Below are positions 55,671 to 64,000 of a DNA stretch of 64,000 nucleotides, piece by piece; positions within the stretch are counted from its first letter, which is position 1, and every line of letters starts with the position of its first letter. Below the pieces are notes generated by a model. It was not told the origin of the DNA. It saw only the letters and a program-made list of their open reading frames with translations, and searched no databases. This stretch comes from Advenella sp. S44. GTDB lineage: Bacteria > Pseudomonadota > Gammaproteobacteria > Burkholderiales > Burkholderiaceae_B. The translations under genes and the position numbers were made by a program. Location: contig NZ_NEXS01000001.1 in NCBI RefSeq assembly GCF_002810445.1, forward strand, positions 682,001 through 746,000, read 5' to 3'.

Positions 55671-57314
55671 ATGATGTCTCGTTCGCAACCCGCCACGGCC
55701 CAGAAGGCCGATACCGCGACTGCGGCTGCCGCCCTGTCGGTCGCGCGCTATGCCATGCTATGGCGCTGGCATTTTTATGCCGCCCTGTTCGTTATGCCAC
55801 TATTGATCGTGCTCGGTATCACCGGCACCATTTATCTGTACAAGCCGCAAGTCGAGGCGGCCACCTACAAATCGCAACTTTATGTCGCGCCACAGGCATC
55901 GCCGCGACTGCCGCAGCAGATACTCTATGAAATCGCCCAGGACAGCACGCCGGGCGGCGCACCCATTCTGACGGCAGAAATACACAATGCGCCCGACCGT
56001 AGTGCGCAGTTTACGTATTCAGATCCTGTGCATGGCAAATCCAGCATTTTTCTGAATCCTTATTCCGGCCAAGTACTGGCCCAAATGCCTACGCTCAAAG
56101 CGAATGCGACGTACTGGATCGGCCTGGCGCGGCAGATTCATCGCGGTCTGCTGTTGGGAAAAACCGGTGAAATTGTGATGGAACTGGCTGCCTGCTGGAC
56201 GCTGATCATGATAGGCACGGGCGTGGCACTTTGGTGGCCGCGCCGCAAAAAAGGCGCCAGGCTGGCAGTGCTGCCGGACGTAAAGAAAAAAGGTCGGTTA
56301 TTCTGGCGGGAAATCCATGCCACGCTGGGCATTGTCCTGGCTGCAGGTGCCGTTTTTTTTGTGATGTCGGGCCTGCCGTGGACCAGCACCTGGGGCGCGC
56401 AATTTAAGCAACTGGTGGCGCAAGTCAATCTCGGATACCCGCCAGATCCGCCGGGAAGTACGTCGTCGCAACATGAAGGTCATGAAGGACATGGGACAGT
56501 AGATGCGCCAGCGCGCGTGCAGGACTTGCCGCTAGAGCATACGGCATGGGGCGCGGGATTGCTCGCAATTCCGCAATCGGCATCGCCTGTTACACACGCG
56601 GACACAGCCGCTGACACCCCAGCGGAACCGCCGACACAAGCCGGCAGCCAGGCGCATAGCGAGGGTCATGAGGCTCCCGCAGATCAGCATATTCCTGACA
56701 TGCACGCCGCGCAGAGGGCGGCTGATGCCAACGGCATGGCCATGTTGGCAGATCATGGACGCCATGACGCAGCTGCCGAGCCGATATCGCTGGACCAAGT
56801 GATGGCGCTGGCTCACGCCAGCGACATTCCCGATGAGTATTCGATCGCGCTTCCTGCGGGGCGCTCCGGTGTCTATTCCGTATCCTATTACCCGGGCGAC
56901 CCCACCGGAGAAAAAGTGATGAACGTGGACCAGTACAACGGTAACGTGATCAATGGCGTCGCCTATGATCAATATGGCCTGATCGCACGAATCATCTCGT
57001 TTGGCGTCTCTCTGCACATGGGCACCTATTTCGGCTGGGTAAATCAATTGCTTTGCGCCATGATTGCCCTGGGGCTGTGCGCCATGGCGGTGACCGGTTT
57101 TGTCATGTGGTGGAAACGCCGTCCTGCCGGTGGGCTGGGCGCACCCCGTATTCCAGATGTCTTGCCGAACATGCGCGGATGGATGATTGGCCTCGCGCTC
57201 TTTGGCATCGTATTTCCGATGACTGGGTTGAGCATGCTGGCGGTATGGTTGCTGGACCGTTGGTATCTGGCCAGGCGCCGCCGCCTGCATGGGCTGGATG
57301 CAAATACGATATGA
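55671..57314 (+). CDS. PepSY-associated membrane protein with histidine-rich loop
   Basis: 547 residues with about five membrane helices (about 33-57, 172-190, 216-235, 455-482, 503-527). PepSY-type segments 'ILFLNPYSGQVLAQMP'-like (about 125-140, reading SSIFLNPYSGQVL) and 'VMNVDQYNGNVING' (about 416-430) lie in the periplasmic loops. Between helices 3 and 4 is a loop of roughly 100 residues (268-365) with 11 histidines and many Ala/Pro/Thr, which looks like an inserted metal-binding region. Related PepSY proteins are implicated in metal or siderophore reduction at the inner membrane. It follows the DUF2946 gene by 86 bases. Confidence 0.82.
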   Translation: MMSRSQPATAQKADTATAAAALSVARYAMLWRWHFYAALFVMPLLIVLGITGTIYLYKPQVEAATYKSQLYVAPQASPRLPQQILYEIAQDSTPGGAPILTAEIHNAPDRSAQFTYSDPVHGKSSIFLNPYSGQVLAQMPTLKANATYWIGLARQIHRGLLLGKTGEIVMELAACWTLIMIGTGVALWWPRRKKGARLAVLPDVKKKGRLFWREIHATLGIVLAAGAVFFVMSGLPWTSTWGAQFKQLVAQVNLGYPPDPPGSTSSQHEGHEGHGTVDAPARVQDLPLEHTAWGAGLLAIPQSASPVTHADTAADTPAEPPTQAGSQAHSEGHEAPADQHIPDMHAAQRAADANGMAMLADHGRHDAAAEPISLDQVMALAHASDIPDEYSIALPAGRSGVYSVSYYPGDPTGEKVMNVDQYNGNVINGVAYDQYGLIARIISFGVSLHMGTYFGWVNQLLCAMIALGLCAMAVTGFVMWWKRRPAGGLGAPRIPDVLPNMRGWMIGLALFGIVFPMTGLSMLAVWLLDRWYLARRRRLHGLDANTI

Positions 57315-57402
57315 TGCCGGCATGACAGCGATATCGAACACCGATGATATGCGTTGGTATACTTTGTCCCTCGACAAACAACCCCACGGATGTTTTTGCT
57401 GT

Positions 57403-58185
57403 ATGAAAACCCTGCTCGCTGCATTGACGGGATGGTGCCTGGGTGCACTCGTGCCTGCGATGGCACAAACCACTGAACAGGTTTCGCCATGCATTGCGCA
57501 TACGACCAAGAATAATGCGCATGTGCATATCGTCAAGGTGGATCTGTCCTGTCCCTCGATCCAGCTGGTAGGAACCGCTGTCGGTACCGCGCCGACGACA
57601 GTCAAAAATTTTGCCTATCGCAACCGCCTTAATGTGGCAATCAACGCCTCGTTCTTTGATCCTCAGTACCGTCCACAGGGTCTGGTGATCAGCGACGGGC
57701 AGCGCTGGAGCAATACCCGCGATACGCGTCAGCATGCGTTTTTAGCCTGTACTGCCGAAAATCGCTGCCTGATTGACGCGCCCAACCATACCGCCAAGGT
57801 GAATGCCGAGTGGCATACGGTCATAGCAGGCTGGCAGAATCTACGGAGTGGCACCTATATTTGCGCACGGGGCGCCTCTGCCAGTTGCTACAGCAATGCG
57901 CGTGCCGCGCATCCGCGCACCTCTGTGGGGCTCAGCCCAGATCGACGCTGGCTATACATCATTGTCGTGGAGGGCAGGTTGACTGGTTTCGAAGGCTTTA
58001 CCCTGAACCAGCTTGCCCGCCTGTACCGCTCGCTTGGTGTGCGTGATGCGATCAATCTGGATGGCGGCAGCAGTACGACACTTGTGATAAACAACACGCG
58101 CATGAATGTGCTGCCATCCCGTCAGCTGTTTCTGGAGCGCAGTGTTGCCAATCAGTTTGGCGTTCGCGATACATCGGCACGTTGA
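57403..58185 (+). CDS. phosphodiester glycosidase (DUF2233/NAGPA) family protein
   Basis: 260 residues with a signal peptide (about 1-20, ending 'VPAMAQ'). 'NVAINASFFDPQYRPQGLVISDG', 'RTSVGLSPDRRWLYIIVVEGR' and 'DAINLDGGSSTTLVINN' are the hallmarks of the NAGPA domain, whose animal member removes N-acetylglucosamine from phosphodiesters; bacterial ones often act on cell-envelope polysaccharides. ATG at 57403 starts the signal peptide; an earlier in-frame ATG at 57289 lies inside the previous gene. Periplasmic or secreted; substrate unknown. Confidence 0.85.
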   Translation: MKTLLAALTGWCLGALVPAMAQTTEQVSPCIAHTTKNNAHVHIVKVDLSCPSIQLVGTAVGTAPTTVKNFAYRNRLNVAINASFFDPQYRPQGLVISDGQRWSNTRDTRQHAFLACTAENRCLIDAPNHTAKVNAEWHTVIAGWQNLRSGTYICARGASASCYSNARAAHPRTSVGLSPDRRWLYIIVVEGRLTGFEGFTLNQLARLYRSLGVRDAINLDGGSSTTLVINNTRMNVLPSRQLFLERSVANQFGVRDTSAR

Positions 58186-58253
58186 CCACAACTCGTACCA
58201 ACATTCCAAATGCTTTCTGCCTGCGACATGGCGCCTGCCAGCTCGCCCGGATG

Positions 58254-59171
58254 TCAGTCGCGAATTTGCGCTGCCATTTGTAACTGGCGCCGGCTCTCGA
58301 AATAGCGTTCAACACCGGTGACCGGATCGGTAAACTGCATGCTGCGCGCCAGCAGCTGTAGCGGATCTGTGAAGGTTTCGTCGGTACGTAGCGGCTTGAG
58401 CTTGGGATAGTATTCATCATTGCAAATGGGTATGCCCAGGGCGTTCATATGCACGCGCAGTTGATGTTTTTTTCCGGTTACCGGTTCCAGCCGGTAATGA
58501 CCGTGAGTGTCGTTGTGAGCCAGCAGATCAATGTGGGTGCAACTGTTGGGGGGGCCGTCGATTTCATGCATGACAAAAACCTGGCCGCTGCGACGAATCA
58601 GGCTTTCCCGCGACAGCGGAAAGGTCAGGCCTGCGCGCCAGGGCGCGACCGCTTCGTAGATTTTGTGTACGGATCGCGTCTGAAATAATGTCTGATAGAC
58701 GCCGCGCTGATTCCTGTCTGCACAAAAGACCAGCACGCCTGCCGTGTCGCGATCCAGCCGATGAATAGGGTTGATATGCGGGTTGCCCAATTGATCACGC
58801 AGCCGCACCAGCGCGGTCTGATGCAAATGGCGACCGCCCGGGATGCTGGCCATGAAGTGAGGCTTGTCGATGGCGATCAGCAGTTCGTCCTGATACAGAA
58901 TATCAATATCGAACGGGACAACCGTTTCAACGGGCACCTCCCGGTAATACCAGAGCCAGGCATCAGGAGTGAACGGGCTGTCCAGCATAAACGCTTTACC
59001 CTGCGCATCAACCATATCTCCTTTGCGCAGTCGCTTCCGGATCATATCCGGATCCATATGCGGAAACTTGTTCAGCAGGAAACTCAGCAGATCCGGCCAT
59101 GTTTCGCGGGGCAGATAGATACGGCTGGGAGCGACACCGTCTTTGACAGGAAGCGGAGGATGCACAGACAT
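58254..59171 (-). CDS. RluA-family RNA pseudouridine synthase
   Basis: 305 residues. 'INPIHRLDRDTAGVLVF' holds the catalytic Asp of RluA/RluC/RluD-type synthases, preceded by 'LIAIDKPHFMASIPGG' and followed by 'KIYEAVAPW' and 'KHQLRVHMNALGIPI'. It converts uridine to pseudouridine in rRNA or tRNA; the target cannot be told from this sequence. There is no clear S4 domain at the N-terminus. Monocistronic. Confidence 0.9.
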   Translation of the reverse strand: MSVHPPLPVKDGVAPSRIYLPRETWPDLLSFLLNKFPHMDPDMIRKRLRKGDMVDAQGKAFMLDSPFTPDAWLWYYREVPVETVVPFDIDILYQDELLIAIDKPHFMASIPGGRHLHQTALVRLRDQLGNPHINPIHRLDRDTAGVLVFCADRNQRGVYQTLFQTRSVHKIYEAVAPWRAGLTFPLSRESLIRRSGQVFVMHEIDGPPNSCTHIDLLAHNDTHGHYRLEPVTGKKHQLRVHMNALGIPICNDEYYPKLKPLRTDETFTDPLQLLARSMQFTDPVTGVERYFESRRQLQMAAQIRD

Positions 59172-59342
59172 ACAGCGGGCAAATTAGTAAAGGAAAAAGA
59201 AACGGAAAGAATAAAGCGGCCGGAAGAACACAAGAAAGCGCACGGTATGACAGTTGGAATGTCTAGCCGGCAGCACATTTGCAATATCCATCGTGTGCTG
59301 CCTGCTCGCTGAGGGAAGGCTGATGTTCTTGTCGCAATAGCG

Positions 59343-59374
59343 AAGACCGGCCCATTGGCAAACGGGCCAGTCTT
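59343..59374 (-). terminator. candidate terminator of pntAB
   Basis: AAGACCGGCCC and GGGCCAGTCTT form an 11-bp stem with one mismatch and a 10-base loop just after the pntB stop. It lacks a clean T-run, so its strength is uncertain. Confidence 0.5.
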
Positions 59375-59384
59375 TGCGATCTCG

Positions 59385-60776
59385 TTACTTCAGGGCGGCC
59401 AGAATGGCTTCGACAGTTGCCTTGGCATCGCCGAAACACATGCTGGAGTTATCGCGGAAAAACAGCGGGTTCTGCACGCCGGCATAGCCGGTGTTCATTG
59501 AGCGCTTGAATACCACCACGTCGCGCGCTTTCCACACTTCCAGTACGGGCATGCCGGCAATCGGGCTGGCCGGATCTTCGCTGGCAGCCGGATTGACTGT
59601 ATCGTTGGCGCCAATGACCAGCACGACATCGGTATCGGAAAAGTCGTCATTGATCTCGTCCATTTCCAGCACGATATCGTAGGGCACCTTGGCTTCGGCC
59701 AGCAGAACGTTCATATGGCCCGGAAGGCGTCCCGCGACGGGATGGATGCCAAAGCGCACATCAGTACCCTGTTTGCGCAGCAAGGACGTGATTTCCGCGA
59801 CTGGATACTGCGCCTGCGCGACCGCCATGCCGTAGCCGGGGGCGATCACGACCGAGCTGGCGCCCTTGAGCATCTCAGCCACATCTTCAGGCTTGATTTC
59901 ACGGTATTCGCCGGTCTCTTCTTCGCTACTGCCACTGCTGCTGCCATCAGTACCGAACCCGCCGGCAATGACCGATACAAACGAACGGTTCATGGCTTTA
60001 CACATGATGTAGGACAGGATCGCGCCAGATGAGCCGACCAGTGCACCCGTGACGATCAGCAGGTCATTGGCCAGCATAAAGCCCGCTGCCGCTGCAGCCC
60101 AGCCCGAGTATGAGTTGAGCATGGAAACCACAACTGGCATATCGGCGCCGCCAATAGAGGCGACCAGATGCCAGCCAAAGGCCAGCGCAATGATTGTCAT
60201 GATGATCAATGCCGTGGTGGAGCCGCCGTTGGAGACGAATATCCACAACAGGATAAAAGACACAACCAGCGCAGCAGCATTCAGTTTGTGCTTGTGTGGC
60301 AAGGACAGCGGCTTGGAGCTAAAGCTGCCGCGCAACTTGCCGAACGCAACAATGGAACCGGTGAAGGTCACTGCGCCAATGAAGACGCCCAGGAACACTT
60401 CGGTCAGGTGAATATTGAGCAGCGCGCCTTCTGGCATGGCATGCTGTTGTACCTCGATATAGCTGTTATAGCCGACCAGCACGGCGGCCAGCCCCACGAA
60501 ACTGTGTAAGACAGCAACCAGTTCAGGCATCTGGGTCATTTCCACCTTGCGCGACAGATGCAGGCCAATGGCCCCGCCGATCAGCATGGCGATGATCACC
60601 CAGATCACCGAGGCAGAGTTGGGACCCAAGATGGTTGCGATCAGGGCGATGGCCATCCCGGCCATGCCGAAACCGTTGCCGTAGCGGGCGGTTTCCTGGC
60701 GGGACAAGCCTGCCAGACTGGCAATGAAAAACAATGCCGCAATAATGTACGCGGCAGTAACAAATCCTGCACCCAT
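59385..60776 (-). CDS. pntB: NAD(P) transhydrogenase beta subunit PntB
   Basis: 463 residues. About nine membrane helices (about 1-260), then the NADP-binding domain III with '[20 protein letters not shown]' and '[35 protein letters not shown]'. PntA and PntB form a proton-translocating transhydrogenase that reduces NADP with NADH. Starts one base after the pntA stop. Confidence 0.95.
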   Translation of the reverse strand: MGAGFVTAAYIIAALFFIASLAGLSRQETARYGNGFGMAGMAIALIATILGPNSASVIWVIIAMLIGGAIGLHLSRKVEMTQMPELVAVLHSFVGLAAVLVGYNSYIEVQQHAMPEGALLNIHLTEVFLGVFIGAVTFTGSIVAFGKLRGSFSSKPLSLPHKHKLNAAALVVSFILLWIFVSNGGSTTALIIMTIIALAFGWHLVASIGGADMPVVVSMLNSYSGWAAAAAGFMLANDLLIVTGALVGSSGAILSYIMCKAMNRSFVSVIAGGFGTDGSSSGSSEEETGEYREIKPEDVAEMLKGASSVVIAPGYGMAVAQAQYPVAEITSLLRKQGTDVRFGIHPVAGRLPGHMNVLLAEAKVPYDIVLEMDEINDDFSDTDVVLVIGANDTVNPAASEDPASPIAGMPVLEVWKARDVVVFKRSMNTGYAGVQNPLFFRDNSSMCFGDAKATVEAILAALK

Positions 60777-60777
60777 C

Positions 60778-62322
60778 TTATTCTCCTTTGCCTTTCATGA
60801 ACATTTTCAGCATGCGCCGTGTAACGAGGAAACCGCCGGCGATGTTGATGCTGGCAATCAGGACGGCGATAAAGGCCAGGATGTTGACCAGCCCCGAACC
60901 GTGGCCGATCTGCACTACTGCGCCGATCACGATAATGCCCGAAATGGCATTGGTGACCGACATTAGCGGAGTATGCAGCGCGTGCGTCACATTCCAGACC
61001 ACGTAGTAGCCTACGACGCATGCCAGCACAAACACGGTGAAGTGCGACAGAAATTCTGCAGGGGCGTTGGCGCCGACCCAGGCAAAAGTCACACATACCA
61101 GCGCGAGAATACCGAATTTGAACGCTGCCGATTTTGGCGGCTTGACCGGTTTGGGCTCTGGTTTTTGCGCGGCCGGCTTGCTGCTTGCCGCAGAGACCTG
61201 TATGGGCGGCGGCGGATAGGTTACGCTGCCGTTATGCACAACCGTCATATTGCGAAACACGGTATCTTCCTGGTCCAGCTGGATCTGTCCGTCTTTTTCC
61301 TTGCTCATGAGCTTGCTCAGATTCACAAGGTTGGTGGCGTACAGCTGGGACGACTGGGCAGGCAGGCGACCGGGCAGGTCTGTGTAGCCGATGACTTTGA
61401 CGCCGGATGCGGTCGTGATAACCTGACCGGGCTCGGTATATTCGCAGTTGCCGCCAGCTGCGGCAGCCATATCCACAATGACCGAACCGGGCCGCATGGA
61501 ATCGACCATTTCACGCGTGATCAGCTTGGGAGCCGGTTTGCCGGGAATCAGGGCGGTGGTGATGATGATATCCACCTCTTTTGCCTGTTCGGCAAACAGA
61601 GCCATTTCGGCCTTGATGAATTCTTCTGACATGGTTTTGGCATAGCCGTCGGAAGACGAGCCATTTTCATCGCCAAAATCCAGTTTGAGGAACTGGCCGC
61701 CCATCGACTCGATTTGTTCTGCCACTTCCAGGCGGGTATCGAACGCGCGTACGATGGCACCCAGCGATCCTGCCGTTCCAATAGCCGCCAGGCCGGCGAC
61801 ACCCGCGCCGATGACCAGCACTTTGGCTGGCGGCACTTTGCCGGCAGCGGTGATCTGGCCGGTAAAAAAACGCCCGAAATGATGCGCCGCTTCAATAACG
61901 GCTCGATAGCCGCCGATATTGGCCATGGAGGACAAGGCATCCAGGGACTGGGCGCGGGAAATTCGCGGGACCATATCCATTGCCAGGACCGTAATGCCGT
62001 GTTCCGACAGTTTCTGCACGAGTTCGGGATTTTGAGCCGGCCAGATAAAGCTGACCAGCGTGGCGCCCGTTTTCATGCGGGTAATTTCAGTATCTTCCGG
62101 CGCATTAACCTTATACACAAGATCAGATTGCCACACCTGATCGGCAGGGGCGATGCTGGCGCCTGCCTTTTCGTAGGCGGCATCGTCAAAACTTGCTGCT
62201 GCGCCTGCGCCCGATTCGATCACAACTGTGAACCCCAGCTTGAGCAGCTGTTCTACCGAGGAGGGCGTGGCAGCAACACGCGTCTCCCCGGCAAGTTGTT
62301 CTTTTACTATCCCTATCTGCAT
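60778..62322 (-). CDS. pntA: NAD(P) transhydrogenase alpha subunit PntA
   Basis: 514 residues, the one-piece form of PntA (domain I and part of domain II together). NAD-binding '[30 protein letters not shown]' and '[18 protein letters not shown]' are present, followed by four membrane helices at the C-terminus. AAGGAG precedes the ATG. Operon with pntB and, at its 5' side, an IclR gene in the same direction. Confidence 0.95.
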   Translation of the reverse strand: MQIGIVKEQLAGETRVAATPSSVEQLLKLGFTVVIESGAGAAASFDDAAYEKAGASIAPADQVWQSDLVYKVNAPEDTEITRMKTGATLVSFIWPAQNPELVQKLSEHGITVLAMDMVPRISRAQSLDALSSMANIGGYRAVIEAAHHFGRFFTGQITAAGKVPPAKVLVIGAGVAGLAAIGTAGSLGAIVRAFDTRLEVAEQIESMGGQFLKLDFGDENGSSSDGYAKTMSEEFIKAEMALFAEQAKEVDIIITTALIPGKPAPKLITREMVDSMRPGSVIVDMAAAAGGNCEYTEPGQVITTASGVKVIGYTDLPGRLPAQSSQLYATNLVNLSKLMSKEKDGQIQLDQEDTVFRNMTVVHNGSVTYPPPPIQVSAASSKPAAQKPEPKPVKPPKSAAFKFGILALVCVTFAWVGANAPAEFLSHFTVFVLACVVGYYVVWNVTHALHTPLMSVTNAISGIIVIGAVVQIGHGSGLVNILAFIAVLIASINIAGGFLVTRRMLKMFMKGKGE

Positions 62323-62361
62323 GCAGATCTCCTTTGTATCTCCCCTTTTTTTGGGGCGTCG

Positions 62362-62377
62362 GTAACCGAAAGGTTAC
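62362..62377 (-). promoter_or_regulatory. small hairpin between iclR-type gene and pntA
   Basis: GTAACC-GAAA-GGTTAC, perfect 6-bp stem, followed on the minus strand by CCCCAAAAAAAGGGG just before the pntA ribosome-binding site. It could end the IclR transcript or lie in the pntA leader. Confidence 0.4.
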
Positions 62378-62411
62378 ATCATACGGCGGCTGACATGTTT
62401 TGCAAGGCGAT

Positions 62412-63203
62412 TTAGCCGATCGGCTGTATTTGATTTCTGCCCGGATATCCATGAACCTGCCATGCAGAACACTCGTCCATAAGCAATCGACCCATCTGCG
62501 CACGCCGTTGGCCGGTCAGCCTGGGGCTGATCGCGCCAAAGCTGAAAGCCACTTGCGTAATGGCCGAGACGGAAAACGCGAAACCGACGCCCGCGATTCC
62601 CGGGGTTATCGTGCTTTCTATGGACGCGTAGCCATTGCGCCGGGTCAGGTGGCATTTTTCCAGCAGCTTCGGTAGCGACATGGCCGCTTTTCGATACGTG
62701 TCCTGATGCCGTTTGTAAATCACTTCGATTTCGGCATCAGTATGCGTGGCGAGCAGGGCCAGGCCGCCAGCGCCGATTCCCAGAAGCCGTTTCTCGCCGA
62801 CGCCGATAGTGAATATGCGTACCGGAAACGCGCCATGCTCCCGCAGCAGGCACAGCACATAATCTCCCTGTTCAATGACCAGAAAGACAGTGTCTTCCGA
62901 CAGGCGTGACAGTTTCATGGCCAGCGGGCGCAATTCCTCGATGACCGGCAGGTGGTGCATGGTTGAAAACCCCATTTGCATGGCGTCGATGCCCAGTTGG
63001 AATCGCTTGCCGCCCGTCTCGCGGCGTGCAAAGTTTTCTTCGAGCAGGCAGTTAAGCAGCCGGTGTGCCGTCGAGCGCTCCAGGCCGCTCATGGCGGTCA
63101 GCTCGCTCAGCGTCAGTCCCTGTTCATTGTGCTGCGCGATCAGCCGCAGCAACGAGAGCGCACGGCGGATGCTCTGGGCACCCGCTTGCTGTTTGATGTC
63201 CAT
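62412..63203 (-). CDS. IclR-family transcriptional regulator
   Basis: 263 residues. Helix-turn-helix 'LTLSELTAMSGLERSTAHRLLNCLLEENFARRE' (about 30-62) and the effector domain (about 80-255). It is divergent from the enoyl-CoA hydratase gene at 63314, its likely target, and upstream of pntA in the same direction. Effector unknown. Confidence 0.9.
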   Translation of the reverse strand: MDIKQQAGAQSIRRALSLLRLIAQHNEQGLTLSELTAMSGLERSTAHRLLNCLLEENFARRETGGKRFQLGIDAMQMGFSTMHHLPVIEELRPLAMKLSRLSEDTVFLVIEQGDYVLCLLREHGAFPVRIFTIGVGEKRLLGIGAGGLALLATHTDAEIEVIYKRHQDTYRKAAMSLPKLLEKCHLTRRNGYASIESTITPGIAGVGFAFSVSAITQVAFSFGAISPRLTGQRRAQMGRLLMDECSAWQVHGYPGRNQIQPIG

Positions 63204-63313
63204 AATGTGGGAATTTATTAAGAAAGATTTTGTATTGTAGGAGTAGATGATGCGTTAATGCAATCAAAAGCGACATTCGACAATTGCCCGCGACGGGTAT
63301 ACAGGAAGGGACA

Positions 63314-64000
63314 ATGAACTATCAGCATATTCAGATAACAGACCAGGACGTCATACGCACAGTGACACTGGCGCGTGCCGGGGCGCGCAACGCGCAGAGC
63401 CAGGCGCTGCTGGACGAACTGGATCAGGCCATGCGCGAGGCGGCGGCAGACGATGCCGTCAGGGTTGTGATCATTGGCGGCGAGGGCGACCATTTTTCTG
63501 CCGGGCATGATTTGAAGGAAGCGCAGGCCAGTCGCGCCGACTTCAGCGTGGAACAGCGCTGGGCCTACGAGTCGCTGCGATACTTTGATTACTGCATGAG
63601 GATTTGGGATTTTCCAAAGCCGGTGATTGCGCGGGTGCAGGGGGCGTGCGTGTCTGGCGGCTTCATGATAGCGAATATGTGCGACCTTGTGGTGTGCTCG
63701 GACGATGCCTTTTTCTCCGATCCCGTGTGTCATACGCTGGCGGCGGCTGCCACGGAAGTGTTAATTCATCCCTGGGTAATGGGATTGCGTCGTGCAAAGG
63801 AAATGTTGTTTACCGGCGAACGCGTCAATGCCGAGCAGGCCTTGCAAATGGGAATGGTCAACCGCGTGGTGTCGCGCGCGCAATTGAATGACGAAACCAT
63901 GGCGCTGGCGCAACGAGTTGCAGCGGCTCCGCCGTTTGCACTCACGCTGGTCAAAAAATCCTTGAATCGCACGCTGGATGCCCAGGGTTTACGTACTGCG
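63314..64000 (+). CDS. enoyl-CoA hydratase/isomerase family protein (3' end beyond window)
   Basis: The first 229 codons are open to the window edge. 'VIIGGEGDHFSAGHDLKEA' and 'ARVQGACVSGGFMIANMCDLVV' are the two oxyanion-hole segments of the crotonase fold; 'GLRRAKEMLFTGERVNAEQALQMGMVNRVV' follows. AGGAAGGG precedes the ATG at 63314. Enzymes of this family hydrate or isomerise enoyl-CoAs. With the divergent IclR gene it resembles the start of another small catabolic unit that runs beyond the window. Confidence 0.88.
   Translation, partial: MNYQHIQITDQDVIRTVTLARAGARNAQSQALLDELDQAMREAAADDAVRVVIIGGEGDHFSAGHDLKEAQASRADFSVEQRWAYESLRYFDYCMRIWDFPKPVIARVQGACVSGGFMIANMCDLVVCSDDAFFSDPVCHTLAAAATEVLIHPWVMGLRRAKEMLFTGERVNAEQALQMGMVNRVVSRAQLNDETMALAQRVAAAPPFALTLVKKSLNRTLDAQGLRTA

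Overview
This is a 64 kb stretch of chromosome from what looks like a betaproteobacterium of the family Alcaligenaceae (Advenella/Bordetella/Achromobacter type; Advenella is my best guess, by inference only). The signs are five Bug/TctC periplasmic solute-binding proteins without membrane partners, CaiB/BaiF CoA-transferases beside IclR and LysR regulators, a lauroyl acyltransferase very close to enterobacterial LpxL, and generally dense, moderately GC-rich coding. I saw no tRNA, rRNA, CRISPR array, transposase or phage gene. Genes cut by the window edges are the TonB-dependent receptor at the left and an enoyl-CoA hydratase at the right.

Layout. 1-2034: partial TonB receptor of the YncD/PqqU type. 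2352-8348: IclR regulator, then an operon of HMG-CoA lyase-like enzyme, CaiB/BaiF CoA-transferase, Bug protein, SMP-30 lactonase and a second Bug protein; it reads as a small organic-acid catabolic unit. 8694-10664: lpxL, a decayed quinone oxidoreductase, and yjbQ. 10872-14042: Bug protein and tartrate/malate dehydrogenase, divergent from a LysR gene broken by a single-base frameshift. 14312-19637: small housekeeping genes, a YadG/YadH-like ABC exporter, an LpxH-like phosphoesterase and an ArgO/LysE exporter. 19740-24195: a glycine betaine/proline ABC system, proXX'WV, with a duplicated binding protein.

24554-29496: cupin, Bug protein, CaiB/BaiF transferase and acyl-CoA dehydrogenase with a convergent IclR regulator, a second CoA-thioester catabolic unit; its intergenic regions carry short repeats. 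29681-35325: periplasmic penicillin-acylase-family enzyme, phosphoesterase, CopZ-like metallochaperone, glycine-zipper lipoprotein, GST and GNAT acetyltransferase. 35346-41021: a full oligopeptide/dipeptide ABC importer in the order F-B-C-D-A with 4-bp overlaps. 41082-49740: an Lgt-like/TlpA fusion, MdfA efflux pump, ferredoxin-NADP reductase, UvrD-like helicase, malate synthase G and a mercaptopyruvate sulfurtransferase preceded by a perfect 17-bp hairpin. 49760-54923: VOC protein, then two SDR dehydrogenases, a Bug protein and a LysR regulator divergent from a TauD-family dioxygenase.

55141-58185: a DUF2946 protein and a PepSY membrane protein with a histidine-rich loop, probably for metal handling, followed by a DUF2233/NAGPA protein. 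58254-64000: RluA-type pseudouridine synthase, the proton-translocating transhydrogenase pntAB, an IclR regulator and the start of an enoyl-CoA hydratase.

The common theme is scavenging: several independent units pair a dedicated periplasmic binding protein and regulator with one to three enzymes for an unknown carboxylate, alongside osmoprotectant and peptide uptake. I did not find an obvious defence system or a clearly new multi-gene system. The most unusual items are the Lgt-like/TlpA fusion, the DUF2946/His-rich PepSY pair, the TauD/LysR/Bug/SDR/SDR unit with its palindrome cluster, and the sulfurtransferase leader hairpin.
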